This document shows positions 1-11,700 of a stretch of 64,000 nucleotides of DNA, piece after piece. Source of the stretch: Bursaphelenchus xylophilus (Eukaryota > Nematoda > Chromadorea > Rhabditida > Aphelenchoididae). The translations under genes and the position numbers were made by a program. Each line of letters opens with the position of its first letter. The stretch's first letter is position 1. A model generated the notes under the pieces. It did not search any database and was not told where the DNA came from. It saw only the letters and a list, made by a program, of their open reading frames with translations. The stretch is from assembly GCA_904066235.2 (NCBI GenBank), contig CAJFCV020000002.1, positions 4,154,001 to 4,218,000 of the forward strand, in the 5' to 3' direction.

Positions 1-158
1 CACAATAAAACCCGCGTTTGTACGGTTTCACCCATTCGTGGAAGATCAACAGAGGAATAGCTAAAGGGGAAATGAAATAAGATTTCGTCAAACCTACCAA
101 TCGCAAATAGCACCAAAAAATCACAAACAATACGGCCAACAGAGAGTCGGACAGCCAT
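1..158 (-). CDS. Phospholipid (lipid phosphate) phosphatase, 5' end only
   Basis: Partial gene entering from the left edge and read on the minus strand. Exon 1 is 158-98 (ATG at 158-156), a 37-bp intron follows (97-61, GTAGGT...TTTAG), and exon 2 runs from 60 off the window. The spliced start encodes a hydrophobic first helix followed by HEWVKPYKRGFYC. That closely resembles the first membrane segment and the conserved PYKRGFxC stretch of the LPP/PAP2 phospholipid phosphatases, six-helix membrane enzymes that dephosphorylate phosphatidate and lysophosphatidate. The catalytic PAP2 motifs lie outside the window, so the family call rests on about 40 residues. A MITE sits about 120 bp upstream of the start codon, so the promoter region is short or interrupted. 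Confidence 0.8.
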   Translation of the reverse strand, partial: MAVRLSVGRIVCDFLVLFAIGRFDEILFHFPFSYSSVDLPRMGETVQTRVLL

Positions 159-276
159 TCTGGTTGGACGGCCACAGGACCGGTTGAAAAGGAGGCCACG
201 CACCTTGGAGATAAAGGGAGCCCCAAACGAAAATTTGAGGGAACCCTGGAAAAATTTGAATTAGTCAAAGCTTCAT

Positions 277-529
277 TACAGTGACGGACCCGACCCAGTG
301 GCAAAAAACGTACCATTTTGCATCTGGGAAGCATCAAAAATGCGGCAAAATGCTTCCCTCTCCAAGTGAAAAAACTTCGTTTTAAAGGGCGCGCCCTTTT
401 TCCTCACAAAAAGAGAGGGCGCGCCTCGGAGTTTTTCACTTGGAGAGGGAGGTATTTTGCCACATTCTTTGATGCTTCCCGGATGCAAAATTGTACGTTT
501 TTCGCCACTGGATCAGGTCCCCCACTGTA
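277..529. mobile_element. Foldback MITE, family A (TA-flanked), copy 1
   Basis: Begins TA|CAGTGACGGACC and ends GGTCCCCCACTG|TA. The two halves are inverted copies of each other: the run GGCAAAATGCTTCCCTCTCC in the left half returns in reverse complement in the right half. A GC-rich centre with GGGCGCGCCC joins them. The TA target duplication and CAGT ends fit a non-autonomous Tc1/mariner-type element. Family A recurs at 11842, 43641, 44388 and 54195, with half copies at 26394 and 36852. The short ORFs inside it are by-products of the palindrome. Confidence 0.85.
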
Positions 530-2755
530 TAATAATTATTTAATAAAGAGCCCGCTCGGAACAGCAAAAGTTTCAAAGACATTTCGATTACCCATCCTGA
601 TGGCTTTCGGAGTGCAAAAGAGGTTTTTTCGGCATCTAACCTCTAGTTATCAGTCTGTTGGGAAAATAATGTGGATTCGTCTTGAAATCGCCCATCATTG
701 CTTTGCGACACCTAGCCGCGGCTGAAGAGTTGGTGTGCGACCGCGACGAGACGTTTGCTCCGAAAAATCCACATTATTTTCCTGACGACTGATTTGAAAA
801 AGCCTTCCGGCAATATATAAAAACGGAAACTTTTGCAAAATTAACATAAAACGTTTGCTTTCACGCAGTAAAACCGTTGGTTTTCCAAATGAAAACCCAA
901 AATTTTACTATCAAATTTTTTACTTGTAAGTAAAAAATTTTGATTCCAAAAGCAAGGGGTCAACGCGAAAACATAAACACGTAGTGAAAAAATGAAGAGT
1001 CAGGTTACAAAAACATTATTTTGAAACAAAAAAAAAATGCCAAACTTTCATCCTTTTATTTGGAAAACCATCGCTTTTTATGTCTAGACGAGAATAAGAA
1101 TCAAATCTTTCAGGTCCGGCTGACTCATCCAGTACAACATTAGTACATTTTTTGAAAAGCACAAAACTATACCGCAAAATTTGTTACAAAAATTTTGCAG
1201 ATCACAACCTCATCAAATCGATTTCTCAATGTACGAAAGATATTGACTCAGTCTATATAATGCTAGAACATTAAGTGGAGTACATTTCCACTCAAGAGCA
1301 ATGTTATAAATCGCCGTTTCATTGAATCTCAAGAAGACTGTGAGTCATCGTACCTTCTCAAAAACCCGCAAAACGTCGTCCGAACAAAAAACCGACACTC
1401 AATTGCTCGCCGTCCGCTTGCGTTCTTGTTTACGGGCTTTTCCCCCCACCTTGTTTATTTACGGCGGGAAGTTCTGAATTTTATTTTGGGTATTTGACTA
1501 TGGATTATTAAGTGAATGTAAAAGGAACGGGAAATTTATTAATCTCGGGCCTGCTAAACGTACTTCGACAAATTTGTTGCTTTTTAAAAAATTGCAAACC
1601 TAATTTTAGACTAAAAAATCGCAAAACTTATTAATTTTCACCCATTCCTTTAGAACTTGAAAGAAAAAATTACCAACTCTGTCGAGAAAAAGCCTCAACA
1701 AGGCTCCAGCCGTTCAAGAACCATAATTTTGGCCGTGTTGGCCATAAACCGGGCGGCTAAAAGCCATCTGTATGGCTTCAAAGACTTGTTCAAACGACGA
1801 AATGTGCTCTCATTATTCATCAAGGACGCATGTTTAAAAAATGTTGTTAATCACGGCCCCATTCTCGTTAGTTAATATTCATAACAAATTTTACAAAAAA
1901 AAGTTTTTATGAAAAATCTCTGGATTTCAGATCTTTCTGCTCGGAGAAGCGAATAAAATTCGAATAAAACTGCCCAAGGAGACGGGCCTAAAACAATTTG
2001 GAACACCAAGTATTCGTACTCCTTTAAAAAAACATTGGAATTAAAAGCGAGACTCCAAAATTCTATTTATTTCGGGCACGAACCCGGGTAATTGAAACGA
2101 AAAAAAGGAAGAAAAAGTAACGAAGGGGAACAAATGCTTTTTTCGCCGAGACAAAAAACAACAACCCCTTAGGGGAGATGAGATCGAAAAGTCGAAAAAA
2201 TGGAAAAAACATTACACAACTTTCGAGTTAGTCATTGAAACTGAGAAAGAATGCGCTTTTTTCGACTAAAACTCTAACTTATTTTGCATTAACTCCTCTT
2301 TCATCATAGATAACATCCAAAAATCCCGTTCAAAACGACAAAACCCCAATCAAATCGCAATGGGATTCTATCATAGCCTTCATAAAGTCTACAACCCCCG
2401 TGAAAACCATAACTCTTCACAACATTCGTCTTCTTTTCGCGCGTTTCATCCATTTCTCTCCGTGGTTCAGAAGGGAGGAAAAGGAAATCGAATTAAAACA
2501 TCAGAAACATTCTATAAATCACAATGATTTACGATTTGCAACAATCTCCGGCCCACATATCGTAATAAACAAACGAAAAAACGGGGGGAGAAAACCGAAA
2601 GTAATTTTTGGCAATACGACCAATATTATTCCAATATTGTATTATTCAAACTGCGCCTCGTGTTTATAATCATAAGTTAATGCAATTTTAAAGATAAAAC
2701 AAGGGTCAATGACGTATTCCAAATTAAAAATTTTAAAAAACGAGATGTCGAGCAA
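530..2755. other. No gene seen; one small inverted repeat
   Basis: AT-rich intergenic DNA between the phosphatase start and the 3' end of LSm4. No ORF here has coding character or recognisable homology. At 651-677 and 765-791 there is an inverted repeat (arms around GGGAAAATAATGTGGATT) with a roughly 90-bp loop, possibly an old small transposon. Poly-A and poly-T tracts are common. Confidence 0.5.
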
Positions 2756-3297
2756 TTATTTCCGATTTTGTTGAGGTCGTTGGTTCCGATTTTGTCCTTG
2801 ATTGGGTCCTCCGGGTCTTTGCTGATTGTTCGGGCCGCCTTGTCGAGGATTGTTGTATCGGTTAATGTTCTTCTTGGCGTTGCGGTTGTCGCGTTGCTGG
2901 CGGCGAACTTCTTTGACTTCGTCTTTGACCAGATCCACCACCTAAAATTTCAAATCATCAACTATTTCCACAACAATATCAGACGACAAAAAAAGTTCTT
3001 AAAAAAATTTTGGATGGCTTACCGTCTCTGGGATCCGCAGATATTTGATGGTAGCACCTCTAACATAGACTTCCGGGATCTTCAAGAATCGGTCGCCGTC
3101 CTTGGATGTGCAAATTGCGTCCTTGAGATGCACATTCATCCATGAATCGCATGCTATGAGAATTCCATTGTAAGTTTCACCATTCTTCAATTCAATCAGC
3201 ATTGGCTGGTTTTGGGCCGTTTTCAGGAGCGACAGTGGCAACTAAAAGCCGAATAAAAAGAACAAAAGATACTAAACTTACCACCATACTTCCTTGG
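2756..3297 (-). CDS. lsm-4: U6 snRNA-associated Sm-like protein LSm4
   Basis: Subunit of the LSm2-8 ring on U6 snRNA and of the cytoplasmic LSm1-7 decapping ring. Three exons are 3297-3292 (ATG GTG only), 3241-3023 and 2941-2756, giving 136 aa. The first two codons are in a tiny exon followed by GTAAGT; the protein then reads [20 protein letters not shown], typical of the LSm4 N-terminus. The Sm1 motif covers the first half, and the Sm2-type motif [14 protein letters not shown] lies near residue 70. The tail from about residue 85 is rich in Arg, Asn, Gln, Gly and Pro, replacing the RG-rich tail of other LSm4 proteins. It lies 327 bp downstream of PGAP1 on the same strand, and a TTTTAG acceptor about 40 bp before the ATG would fit a downstream operon gene. 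If a start is sought inside exon 2, only a TTG is available, which is why the mini-exon is needed. Confidence 0.93.
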
Positions 3298-3624
3298 TTC
3301 TTTAGCCTTGAGTTAGCTTCCAAATCCTAAAACTAAATGGATATAAGTCATCATAGGCCCTAAAAATAAATTTAATACCATAAATAACATCGGAAATCAA
3401 CCCCGAAAGGACTTAAACCCAAATTTTTAAACAATTCTTTATTAAAAACAAGAAAAAACAATATTAATTTGGACCAAGACTACTATAACGGAGTGTCATT
3501 TCAAAATACGCGTACCGGGAAATTATAAGATCACATTTCAAATTGCATTAAGTGAGATAATCAGGAAAATACGTTAAGGTTTTAAATTTTTTATCTGATA
3601 TTAGGTATAAAGGACCTAAAGTGT
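3298..3624. other. Intercistronic region PGAP1-LSm4
   Basis: AT-rich spacer between two same-strand genes. On the minus strand it should hold the PGAP1 3' UTR and a splice-acceptor-like TTTTAG about 40 bp before the LSm4 ATG. That arrangement is compatible with an operon but does not prove one. Confidence 0.45.
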
Positions 3625-5868
3625 CTACTTCCTAAACAATATAAACAAAGACATGAAAAACGTATTCAGTACTGTCACATTCGGCGAGGATGTAAACAAA
3701 AATGCGCTAATCGCAATAAAAAATGCCGCAAATGCTTTTGAAAAAAGCGAATTCGTTCTAAAAACGGTCGAAAATGACACGAATAAAAACAAAACTACTG
3801 TACTCAAGGGCTCTTCCTCAACTCGGAATATTCCAAAGAATTTGAACGAGACAAGTTGCTCCAGACTACAAACAACAATTCCAACCGTCAGGAAAATCGC
3901 TGCTTCAAGAGATTCCTTTGGAATGTTCGATAGCTGCCTCAACAAGGAGAAGATAAGACCGATGAACGGGTTGATGATCGTCAAAACAATGTCCAGATAA
4001 TAACACGACATCTGTGACAATCGGTCTGGAATCAGGGAGACAAGAAATTTGGCCGGAATGATCAAGATCGAAAGGATGACAGCAGCAAATAGAGAAAGTC
4101 CAATCAAGGCCGCAACTTCAAATTCATCGACGTCAAAGTATTTCGGCGCTCTAAAAAATAAATAAACTTCAAATTCAACTCACATTGATATCGAAATTCC
4201 AATCGCGGCGATGAGAACTCCCCAAAACTTTAGATAATTCCAAGCAGCTGAACTGACGGAGATGAGGACTACCAAGGGGAGCAAAATTGATCGGAACTTT
4301 TGGCAAAACTAAAGAATAAAGCAATAACTGACGAAATCTTACCTTCAACAAGCTATACTTCCAGTTGATCTTGTACAATATTTTCAGCTTCGTTTTTTTA
4401 TCAAGCGCAATCAAAATTCTTGCATTTTCATCAACTTGAAAGTTGAAAAGAGACGCTCTTAATGTGTGTCCATTCTTTTCTTTGATGGCTTTCTTCCACG
4501 AATTCTTCGTATGGAATTCCACACTGACCAGGGATTCATTTGATTTGATCAACACATCATAAACCAACACCTTATGATAGAAGTTGAGCACAACTTTCAA
4601 ACTGTGCGATGTTGTACTTTCAAATCCAATTTGATAAGCTGTTTTTGGCAAAAGATCGATCTCATCTGCGGCGTGATACACAATATCGCTCGACTTTGGT
4701 CCGAAATGCTGGTGATAAATCGCTTCAAAGTCGGCGGTGAAGTTCTCCGATTTTGCGTAGTCGAAGAGAAAGCGAGTGTTCTGCCTAAAGCAATAACAAC
4801 AAAGGAAAGATTCTTACCTCACTAACTCGTTGCACCATACAATACATTGATGATCACACTCCAAATTTACTCCATCGATCTGATTCGTCGAAACATGGTG
4901 AACAAAAGGCGCATCCGTCCATTCTGGGGCAATTTGAAGGTCAGCTAAGCCCGCGTCAATGGAAATTGTTGGGATTTTGGACAACTTGTACATATTATTC
5001 CAAATCTCTTGAATCGCCCAGTCGATTAGGATAGCTGGAAAGAAAAGAGCCATAAACAACATGCACGACCAATGCTTTCATCACTCACGAGACTCCTTGA
5101 AAGGTGTAGAAAGTCCTATAACCATTGCGACCTTCTCTTCAATCCCTTGATGAGCCAAAGCCCCTTGAGCAATAATTCCACCTATCGAATGCCCGTACAA
5201 CACAATCTTTCGCCCGTCCTTATATAAACCATGAACATGCTTGATTGCATGAACAAGATAATCAATTTGCCGATTGATAACCACCGAACTAAACGCTGAG
5301 AACTCCTGGAATTACAAGCATGAAGGTCTAGAGACAAGGATGAAGACAGCAAACTTCAAATTTTATTCTAAACTTCAACATCAACATCTTCTAAAAACTA
5401 ACCTCTTTAAAATCCACGGTGAACACATTAAATTTAAAGCCAGGTCGTCTACTCTCCGTCTTATTTTGCAATATTGAACCCAACGATCGTGCTTGCTTCT
5501 CACTTCCTGAATTTCCGGGTACAAAAATTATCGGAATTCCATCAAGACTTTTCGGATCGTTCCTAAGACCAATAAAAACAAAATATTGAGACTTACATGT
5601 ATCCAAGCGCGTAGTATCCTTCTCCATAGAGCGACAAGTTGTATCTGTCGCCATGTCTAAAGCCCACGTCCATGAAGAACATTCGGCGCCACATGAACGT
5701 CATGCCACACTGGTTTTCCTCATGTTTCGTCCACTTTTTGTAGAAGAAAAAAATAAATGTTAAACAAACAATAAATTTAATAAAATCTATGAAACAACGA
5801 GTTGAGGTCATTTCGCTTCTTCTTTCGTTCGCTACGCCATGGGTACCCGTGTGTCCTGAAAAAAACAT
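3625..5868 (-). CDS. PGAP1-like GPI inositol-deacylase
   Basis: ER membrane lipase that removes the inositol acyl chain from GPI anchors before protein export. Seven exons are 5868-5597, 5562-5403, 5305-5089, 5034-4818, 4784-4343, 4308-4184 and 4150-3625, giving 652 aa from the first ATG. A later in-frame ATG at 5811 (MTSTRCFIDFIKF) may be the true start and would give 633 aa. An N-terminal membrane anchor (FIVCLTFIFFFY) is followed by the PGAP1 block with IPIIFVPGNSGS and then the nucleophile elbow GHSIGG with the catalytic Ser. Exons 6 and 7 encode several hydrophobic helices. The protein is shorter than the vertebrate enzyme (about 920 aa), mainly after the catalytic domain. Its 5' end is 288 bp from the divergent ASF1 start, so the two may share a promoter. 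It may be co-transcribed with LSm4 downstream. Confidence 0.9.
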
Positions 5869-6156
5869 GTCTGACTAGAGGCCTATAGTTCAACAAGAGT
5901 AACATAATCCGACGAAAGTAAATAACATACAAGGAATGCTAAATATACAAAACACAAACCTAGTAGAAGTTCCAAACAAAAATTTTTTTTTGTTTCTCTT
6001 GGAAATTATCTTTTGGCATTCCGTATTTTCTTTCCTTGCATTCCAATTTTTCGTCTTAGAACCCAGAAATCTCGCCTGAAGGCGCCAAAAATTTTGATGA
6101 AACCGTGAAAGAACGTTCTTTGGCGAAAAATCTCACTACTTTCCGGTTTGTGCACC

Positions 6157-7036
6157 ATGTCCTCACGCGTTCAGCTCCTGTCCGTACAGCCGTTGAATAC
6201 TCCTAGTCCGATCAATACTCCGGTTTCGCTGAAGATTACGTTCGAGGTGTATGAGGATCTGGCGGATCGTATGTTAGCGGTTTTCTTTTTATTTTCTGAG
6301 TTTAGCTGTCGACTGGGAAATGCTCTTCGCTTGGGACGGTGATGAGGAGCACGATCTGATCCTGGAGACGGTTGAAGTTGGTCCAATCAAGGCTGGAAAG
6401 CACCAATTTATTTTCGAAGTAAGCTTAGGCGTGCCACCGACATCCCTTTCGGATTTGCGATCGTGAATTCTCTTTTGTTTGATAAAGGATATATTTTCAG
6501 GCTGATCCCCCAGATTACACCAAGGTTCATGATGAAGATCTCACGGATGTCTCCGTTCTCTTCCTTCGCTGCAAGTATCACGACCAACTCTTCTCCAAGG
6601 TTGCCTTTTTTGTTTCACACACCTATGTCGACGAGGAGTTGATCAACGAGCCTCCTTTGAAGCCAATTCTTGAGAAGCTGGAGAGGAAGATTCATTTGGA
6701 AGATCTGAGGGTCACTCATTATCCGATCAAATGGAATGAGCAGGATGAGCTTGTTCCTCGTAAGTATTTCCATTCTTCTTGGTTTTTAGGCATAATTCCT
6801 TTTTAATGGGATTAATCTTAATTATTTCAGCGCCAGAGGATGAAAATGTCGATATGATGGAAGAGGATGTTGCAATCTTCACTGCCCGTCGTCCTGAACC
6901 AGAGATTACTTCGGTTATTCCCCAGCAAGCACAGTCCGAATCAATCCAACAACCGGAGGTCCCCGAAGAAGCTCCAAAAGAGCCAACGGACGGTTCACAG
7001 CACAAAGGAGCACTTTCGGACAAAACTAACGAGTAA
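6157..7036 (+). CDS. Histone H3-H4 chaperone ASF1
   Basis: Nuclear chaperone that hands H3-H4 dimers to CAF-1 and HIRA. Four exons are 6157-6268, 6306-6418, 6501-6759 and 6831-7036, giving 229 aa. The ASF1 fold is recognisable along residues 1-155: VQLLSVQPLNTPSP at the N-terminus, FEVYEDL, the VGPIKAGKHQFIFEAD block, then KYHDQLFSKVAFFV and INEPPLKPILEKLERKI, ending with RVTHYPIKW. The tail from about residue 165 is acidic and low complexity (EDENVDMMEED), as in other ASF1 proteins. It is more diverged than usual for this conserved family. An AATAAA lies about 60 bp after the stop, and the metaxin ATG follows the stop by only 154 bp, so this is probably the first gene of an operon. Confidence 0.93.
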
Positions 7037-7180
7037 CTATGCCTTATTTTAACTTATTTTCTCACGTATGATCATCTCACAAACATGTTAAATTAAATAA
7101 ACGGGGGATTCAAAGAAATCTTTAAAAGAACTGATCTGATCTCGGTTAAATGCATAGTATGATTAGTAGTTGTGTTGAGT

Positions 7181-7190
7181 CCATCTTTAG
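7181..7190 (+). other. Probable trans-splice acceptor before metaxin
   Basis: The sequence CCATCTTTAG ends exactly at the base before the metaxin ATG, about 150 bp after the ASF1 stop. A cis intron is unlikely because no coding exon precedes it. In nematodes this arrangement is typical of spliced-leader addition to a downstream operon gene. Confidence 0.6.
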
Positions 7191-8209
7191 ATGTCGTTGT
7201 ATATATCACCGCCGTTCTATGGGTTAGCATCAGTAGATTCGAAATCGCTTCAATTCTTGGCGGCAGCTCGATTTTGTGCGACCGAGTTGAAGGTTGTGCA
7301 TTGTCGGAAGAATTCGGACTCTCCAACTGGTGTGATACCTTCGTTTGTTGATGGAAGTGAACAGATTACCGACTTTGTGGAGTTTGTTGAGCATTTGAGG
7401 AGACAACATTCCGATATTCAACTGGACTCCGAACTCAGCGACAAGGATAAGGTCCTGCTGGAAGGGTTTGACGCATTGATTAAAGTTGGGCTGCTACCAG
7501 CGCTAGAGCAACTCTTTTGGATAGATGACTTTAACTTCTCCTCGTTGGCGTCGAGAATGATCGCAAAGACCACGGCTTGGCCTTATTATTTCTTTTATCT
7601 GAACACGAAGCGAGCTGAAGCCAGAAAGATTGTCGAAAGAACTGGGAAGAAGCCCGAGCAATTAGAATTGGACGCAATAAAAGTAAGTCTATCAATTTCT
7701 GATTGTTTTATTTCTTTAGACATTGAATCTTCTGTCAGCGAAGCTCGGAAACTCGAAATACTTCAATGGAACAAGACCTTCTAGTCTGGACGCGCTGATA
7801 TTTGGTTATCTGGCTCCGTTGTTCAAACTTCCCATGGCCAATGATCGGGTTCAATTACAGCTGAAAGCCCTCCCAAATCTTGCCGTTTTTCTGGAGTCGA
7901 TTAGTTCCATTTACTGTCCGGTGGCCGATGAGGGCCTCGGTGCCGTCAAGGAATACAAGAATTTAGTCATCGAAGTTGAGAAAGCGAAGAAAAGAGTGGA
8001 AAAAGAGGTACGTAGTTCAGTTGAGATTTATGTTGTTTTAGAAAATGGAAAAGAGAATGAGGGAACGCGAGAAAGAGCAGCAGGAATCTAGCAACAGCAC
8101 CAACATTGCCGTGTTTATCGCCTTTTCCTTGACAGCAACAGTCTTATTTGGCCTTCACACAGGAATCATTCAAATACCGAAAGTTATACAAGACGATGAT
8201 GATGAATAG
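7191..8209 (+). CDS. Metaxin-1-like mitochondrial outer-membrane import protein
   Basis: Component of the sorting and assembly machinery and a mitochondrial transport adaptor on the outer membrane. Three exons are 7191-7682, 7720-8007 and 8042-8209, giving 315 aa. It has a metaxin/GST-like fold: an N-terminal thioredoxin-like part (residues 1-90, containing SPTGVIPSFVDGS) and a helical GST-C part with KTTAWPYYFFYLNTKRAEAR. The conserved GTRPSSLDALIFGYLAPLF segment is in exon 2. A charged coiled region (about residues 245-280) leads to a single C-terminal membrane helix (IAVFIAFSLTATVLFGL) with a short acidic tail, as expected for tail-anchored metaxin-1. The start codon directly follows a TTTAG acceptor. 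AATAAA occurs about 60 bp after the stop. Confidence 0.93.
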
Positions 8210-8789
8210 ATGGAATATATTTTCCTAGGAACTGTAGAGCCGCTTTAACCCTTGGCCGATCATTTTTCATTGAATAAAATAGTCGGTCAATCACCAATTT
8301 TGGGCTTTGTGTCTTCCTCGATGAAAGCGTTCGGTCTGTGGGCATTTCGTTACATTCCGATAATTTTGTGACATTTCGTTTTTTTAACGAGAAATATTCG
8401 AGGAATCTGGTTTTGCCGGCCGATTTTGTTGAACAACGGAACCAAATCAGGCTGTTATATCTGGAAACGCTCTTTATTTTTTGAAGAATTTTTTTATTGC
8501 GCTGGATCTGGCGATTTGAAAGTGGTAAGTTGGATTTCAACGTCTTTTTTGGGCAGATTAATGCTTCTCCCAGATTAAAATAGCTTATTTACAAATTGTT
8601 TGAGTTCGAAAGACTATGTCATTAGTTTATTTGGTGTTTTCTTGATTTAGAAACTTGTTTTGCCGAGTTTTGTGCAACGTGGCTGGATTTTGAATCATAA
8701 TTGAATTGAAAAGATGTCTTTGAAATTTATAATCGAAGGGTTTATTATGTTCATATGTTTTCTTCAGGTATTCCAAAAGTAGTTCCATC
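8210..8789 (+). other. Spacer between metaxin and SFT2 genes
   Basis: Metaxin 3' UTR with an AATAAA near 8272, then AT-rich DNA. CTTCAG at about 8762-8767 lies roughly 22 bp before the SFT2 ATG and could be a trans-splice acceptor. The spacing is wider than between ASF1 and metaxin, so operon membership of SFT2 is uncertain. The antisense ORFs here (8184-8540 and part of 8627-9130) look non-coding. Confidence 0.45.
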
Positions 8790-11700
8790 ATGTCGGCTTT
8801 GTCGGACTTTGTGAATGAATATCGAACAAAATCGGGTACCTCTTCGACCAGAACTTTCAACGTGGCCCACTTGGGATCGAATGTGGCAAATGCCTTCAAA
8901 GGATATTTGAGGACCGATTTGTCAGATGATACAGAAGCGTTGACGGATACTCCGAGTACAAGCGGTTCAATGCCGCAAAGTCGGAATCGGTATGTCATTT
9001 TGCCTTGTTTTTTGGACTTTAGGAGGCAACTATTGTCGATACGACAAGAAATAAAGCTTTTTTTAAATTGTTGGTCTAGAAGCAGAAGACCTATCGTCAG
9101 TTGTGAACATTCTCTTTGCCTAAAATACATCTCAAGAAATTATTTATGGCATTATTTTAGACGCCTTGGTGGCTGGTTTAGTTTTGGCAACGATGAATCC
9201 CAATGTTGCGGATTGTCGAGACTACAGAGGATTGCATTCTTCTTCATGTGCATTATCGGAGCTGCCTTTTGTTTCGGAACGGTAATTATTGCCTTAATTT
9301 TTAAATTCTTTCCTTCTTTTTCCATCTAATCTCATTCCAATTTTTAGGCAGTATTGTTGCTTCCGATGCTTATTGTAAATACGAGGAAATTCGCTTCGTT
9401 AAACACCTTGGGTTCCGTTTTCTTTCTTATCAGGTAAGCATAATTATAATACTATATTTTTTACGAAACGAGGGTTCATGGAGTTTGTTTTAGTTTCGGA
9501 TTTTTATGGGGTCCGATCCCATACATCCAGTTCTTGTTCACTCCACAGCGTCGGTATGTGACTGCGGCCTACCTGAGCTCGGTTTTGGCGACTTTATACA
9601 CTTCATTATGGGTAAGTTCAAATTTTATTGGTTTGGGGTTTGATTGTGATATAAAGCTGGCAGAGACAGAACCAAAGTTTTGCTGACCTCTCTGGTTGCT
9701 TCAGGGTGCTGAAGTAATAGGTTGAGTGTAGAAAAATGTAAATTTTGTGTCTGATCGAATCCCCAAATTATTAAGTCCTTGACGTCATAAATATACTTTT
9801 TGGCCATAACTTTGCTAGTTTCGTGCGGAAAAATTTGAGTTTTTGTGGAAACATTACCCTCTACGATAGAAATAGACATGAAATTTTACGTGCTGAAATT
9901 CGGCAAAAAGTGTCAAATTTTCGCCAACTTTCGATCTAAAAATCTCGGATGTTTCTGCAAAGCGCGAGGTAGGATTCTCGCATATAGTTTAGAAAAAATG
10001 ATTCTAAATTTATGCCGAGTTTCATCATAATCTGAGCGTCGAGTTACCTCCCCTGTAAGCAAGCCCTGGGAACCTTTCTTTGCTGTGTTGGCTGATTCGG
10101 TCCGCCGACAGATGAGAGCAATTTTTGTATGTTACTAGTTTCGAACGTTTACTCGTAAAGATGAATCCGACATTACAATGTATTTAGCAGAAGTGTAGAC
10201 TTGTTCTTGACTTTAAAGTATTCAGTAGTTATTGATAATGCTTATTCATAAATATTACTGGACGGAAAATACAATTCGTGAAGTGGGATAAAGTACAGAC
10301 TATTACATAATAATTGTGGTGCTATGGAACGTCTCTAAAAACAAGTGAATTCAAGGAATATTTTCCCTTTATCAGACTTTCCGATACCCGAAGTCAAGCC
10401 TATGAAAACGGAGTAGTAAATGACATGCAAGTGATTTGTACAGACCTAGAACAGGTATTGCGGTTGAAGGTATATGTTGTGAGCGAGTTTGTGTTGTCTA
10501 GGAGGTCGAACTTGGGGTATGATAACAGGTCCTTATCGGCTAACTGGCCATCATCTTGACAAACTCTTCGTAGTCAATCTGAAAGGAGGTTACGTTACAG
10601 TATGCTCGTAGTGAGATTAATTTCAAATTTTGAAAGCTTAGCTCCGTTATAAAATTGTTTTGACGGCGATGACTTATTTGCCATTATCACTACGCATTAT
10701 GAGTATGTATTTTCGATGCTCCTAATACAATTAATCCGCTCGAAATTTCCTCAAAGTCTAATATTCGGGGATCCTAATGACCTTGGAGAAAAAAATTAAA
10801 AATAGTTGTTTTGGGGGAAAAAAACTATCTGTCCGGCCGTAATCCTCGTATTCGCCTGGGCCAAATGTCGTTTATTATCCATCTCTGACAGCTCCGTTGC
10901 ACTTAGATACGCTTTTCCAGTTCCTAATAGTTCCCCAGAGGTCTAATCGTGGAAAAACTTATGACCGGGTTTTGGTTCGAACACGAAATTTTTGATGAGC
11001 AAAATTTTGCCCCGGAGACCTGTTTGAGAAATCGACAGTAACGAAAAAAGTTTTGCACCGAAGACTTGAACATAACGGATTACTGGAAGAAAAATGCGTT
11101 TTGACCAAAAGTCAAGTATCATAATTCCAATGTTATTGATGCTCCCTTTTCCTATACAAACTGAATTCAGAATGTACAAACGTTAATTTTACGGGTTTAG
11201 CAACAAAAAAAACAATCCAATAACCGGAGAGTGCGTCCGTTTCGTGCTAAGAGTCACATGGAAACGAGATGCAGAGTAAATTAGGGCTTGCATTGAGATC
11301 AAAAATTTGTATGAAGAAAAATCTTTTGGTCTATATAACTGTTTACTACAGTGTTTCTTTTTCTATCGGTGCGATAGAGATTTCACAAGTTTAAATTTTC
11401 CATTCAAAATCAGATTAACAAGTCCCATGCGGCCCCAACGAGGTTACATCAAAGAACAAAAGACCAAACTTTGTTGGAATTGTTTGATCCCATTATATTT
11501 TTGAGCGACAAATTGGGTTTTATGCAACGCTACTTACTTGTCCGTCACCATCAATATCCACTTCAGCGATAATCTCGTCAACTTCCTTATCGCTAAATTG
11601 CTCTCCCATATGCGTCATAAAATATCGGAATTCGTCGGCCGTAATGTATCCGTTTCCATCGCGGTCAAATACCCGAAACGCTTCTCGTATCATTTCGCTA

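Noticed and set aside
276..725. Opposed ORFs of 70 and 135 codons with MHPGSIK/MHLGSIK starts
   Set aside because: They lie within family A MITE sequence, or run out of it. The same pseudo-frames recur in every copy because the element is palindromic.
8184..9130. Antisense ORFs of 118 and 167 codons
   Set aside because: Lie opposite the metaxin 3' end and SFT2 exon 1, whose coding role is supported by homology.
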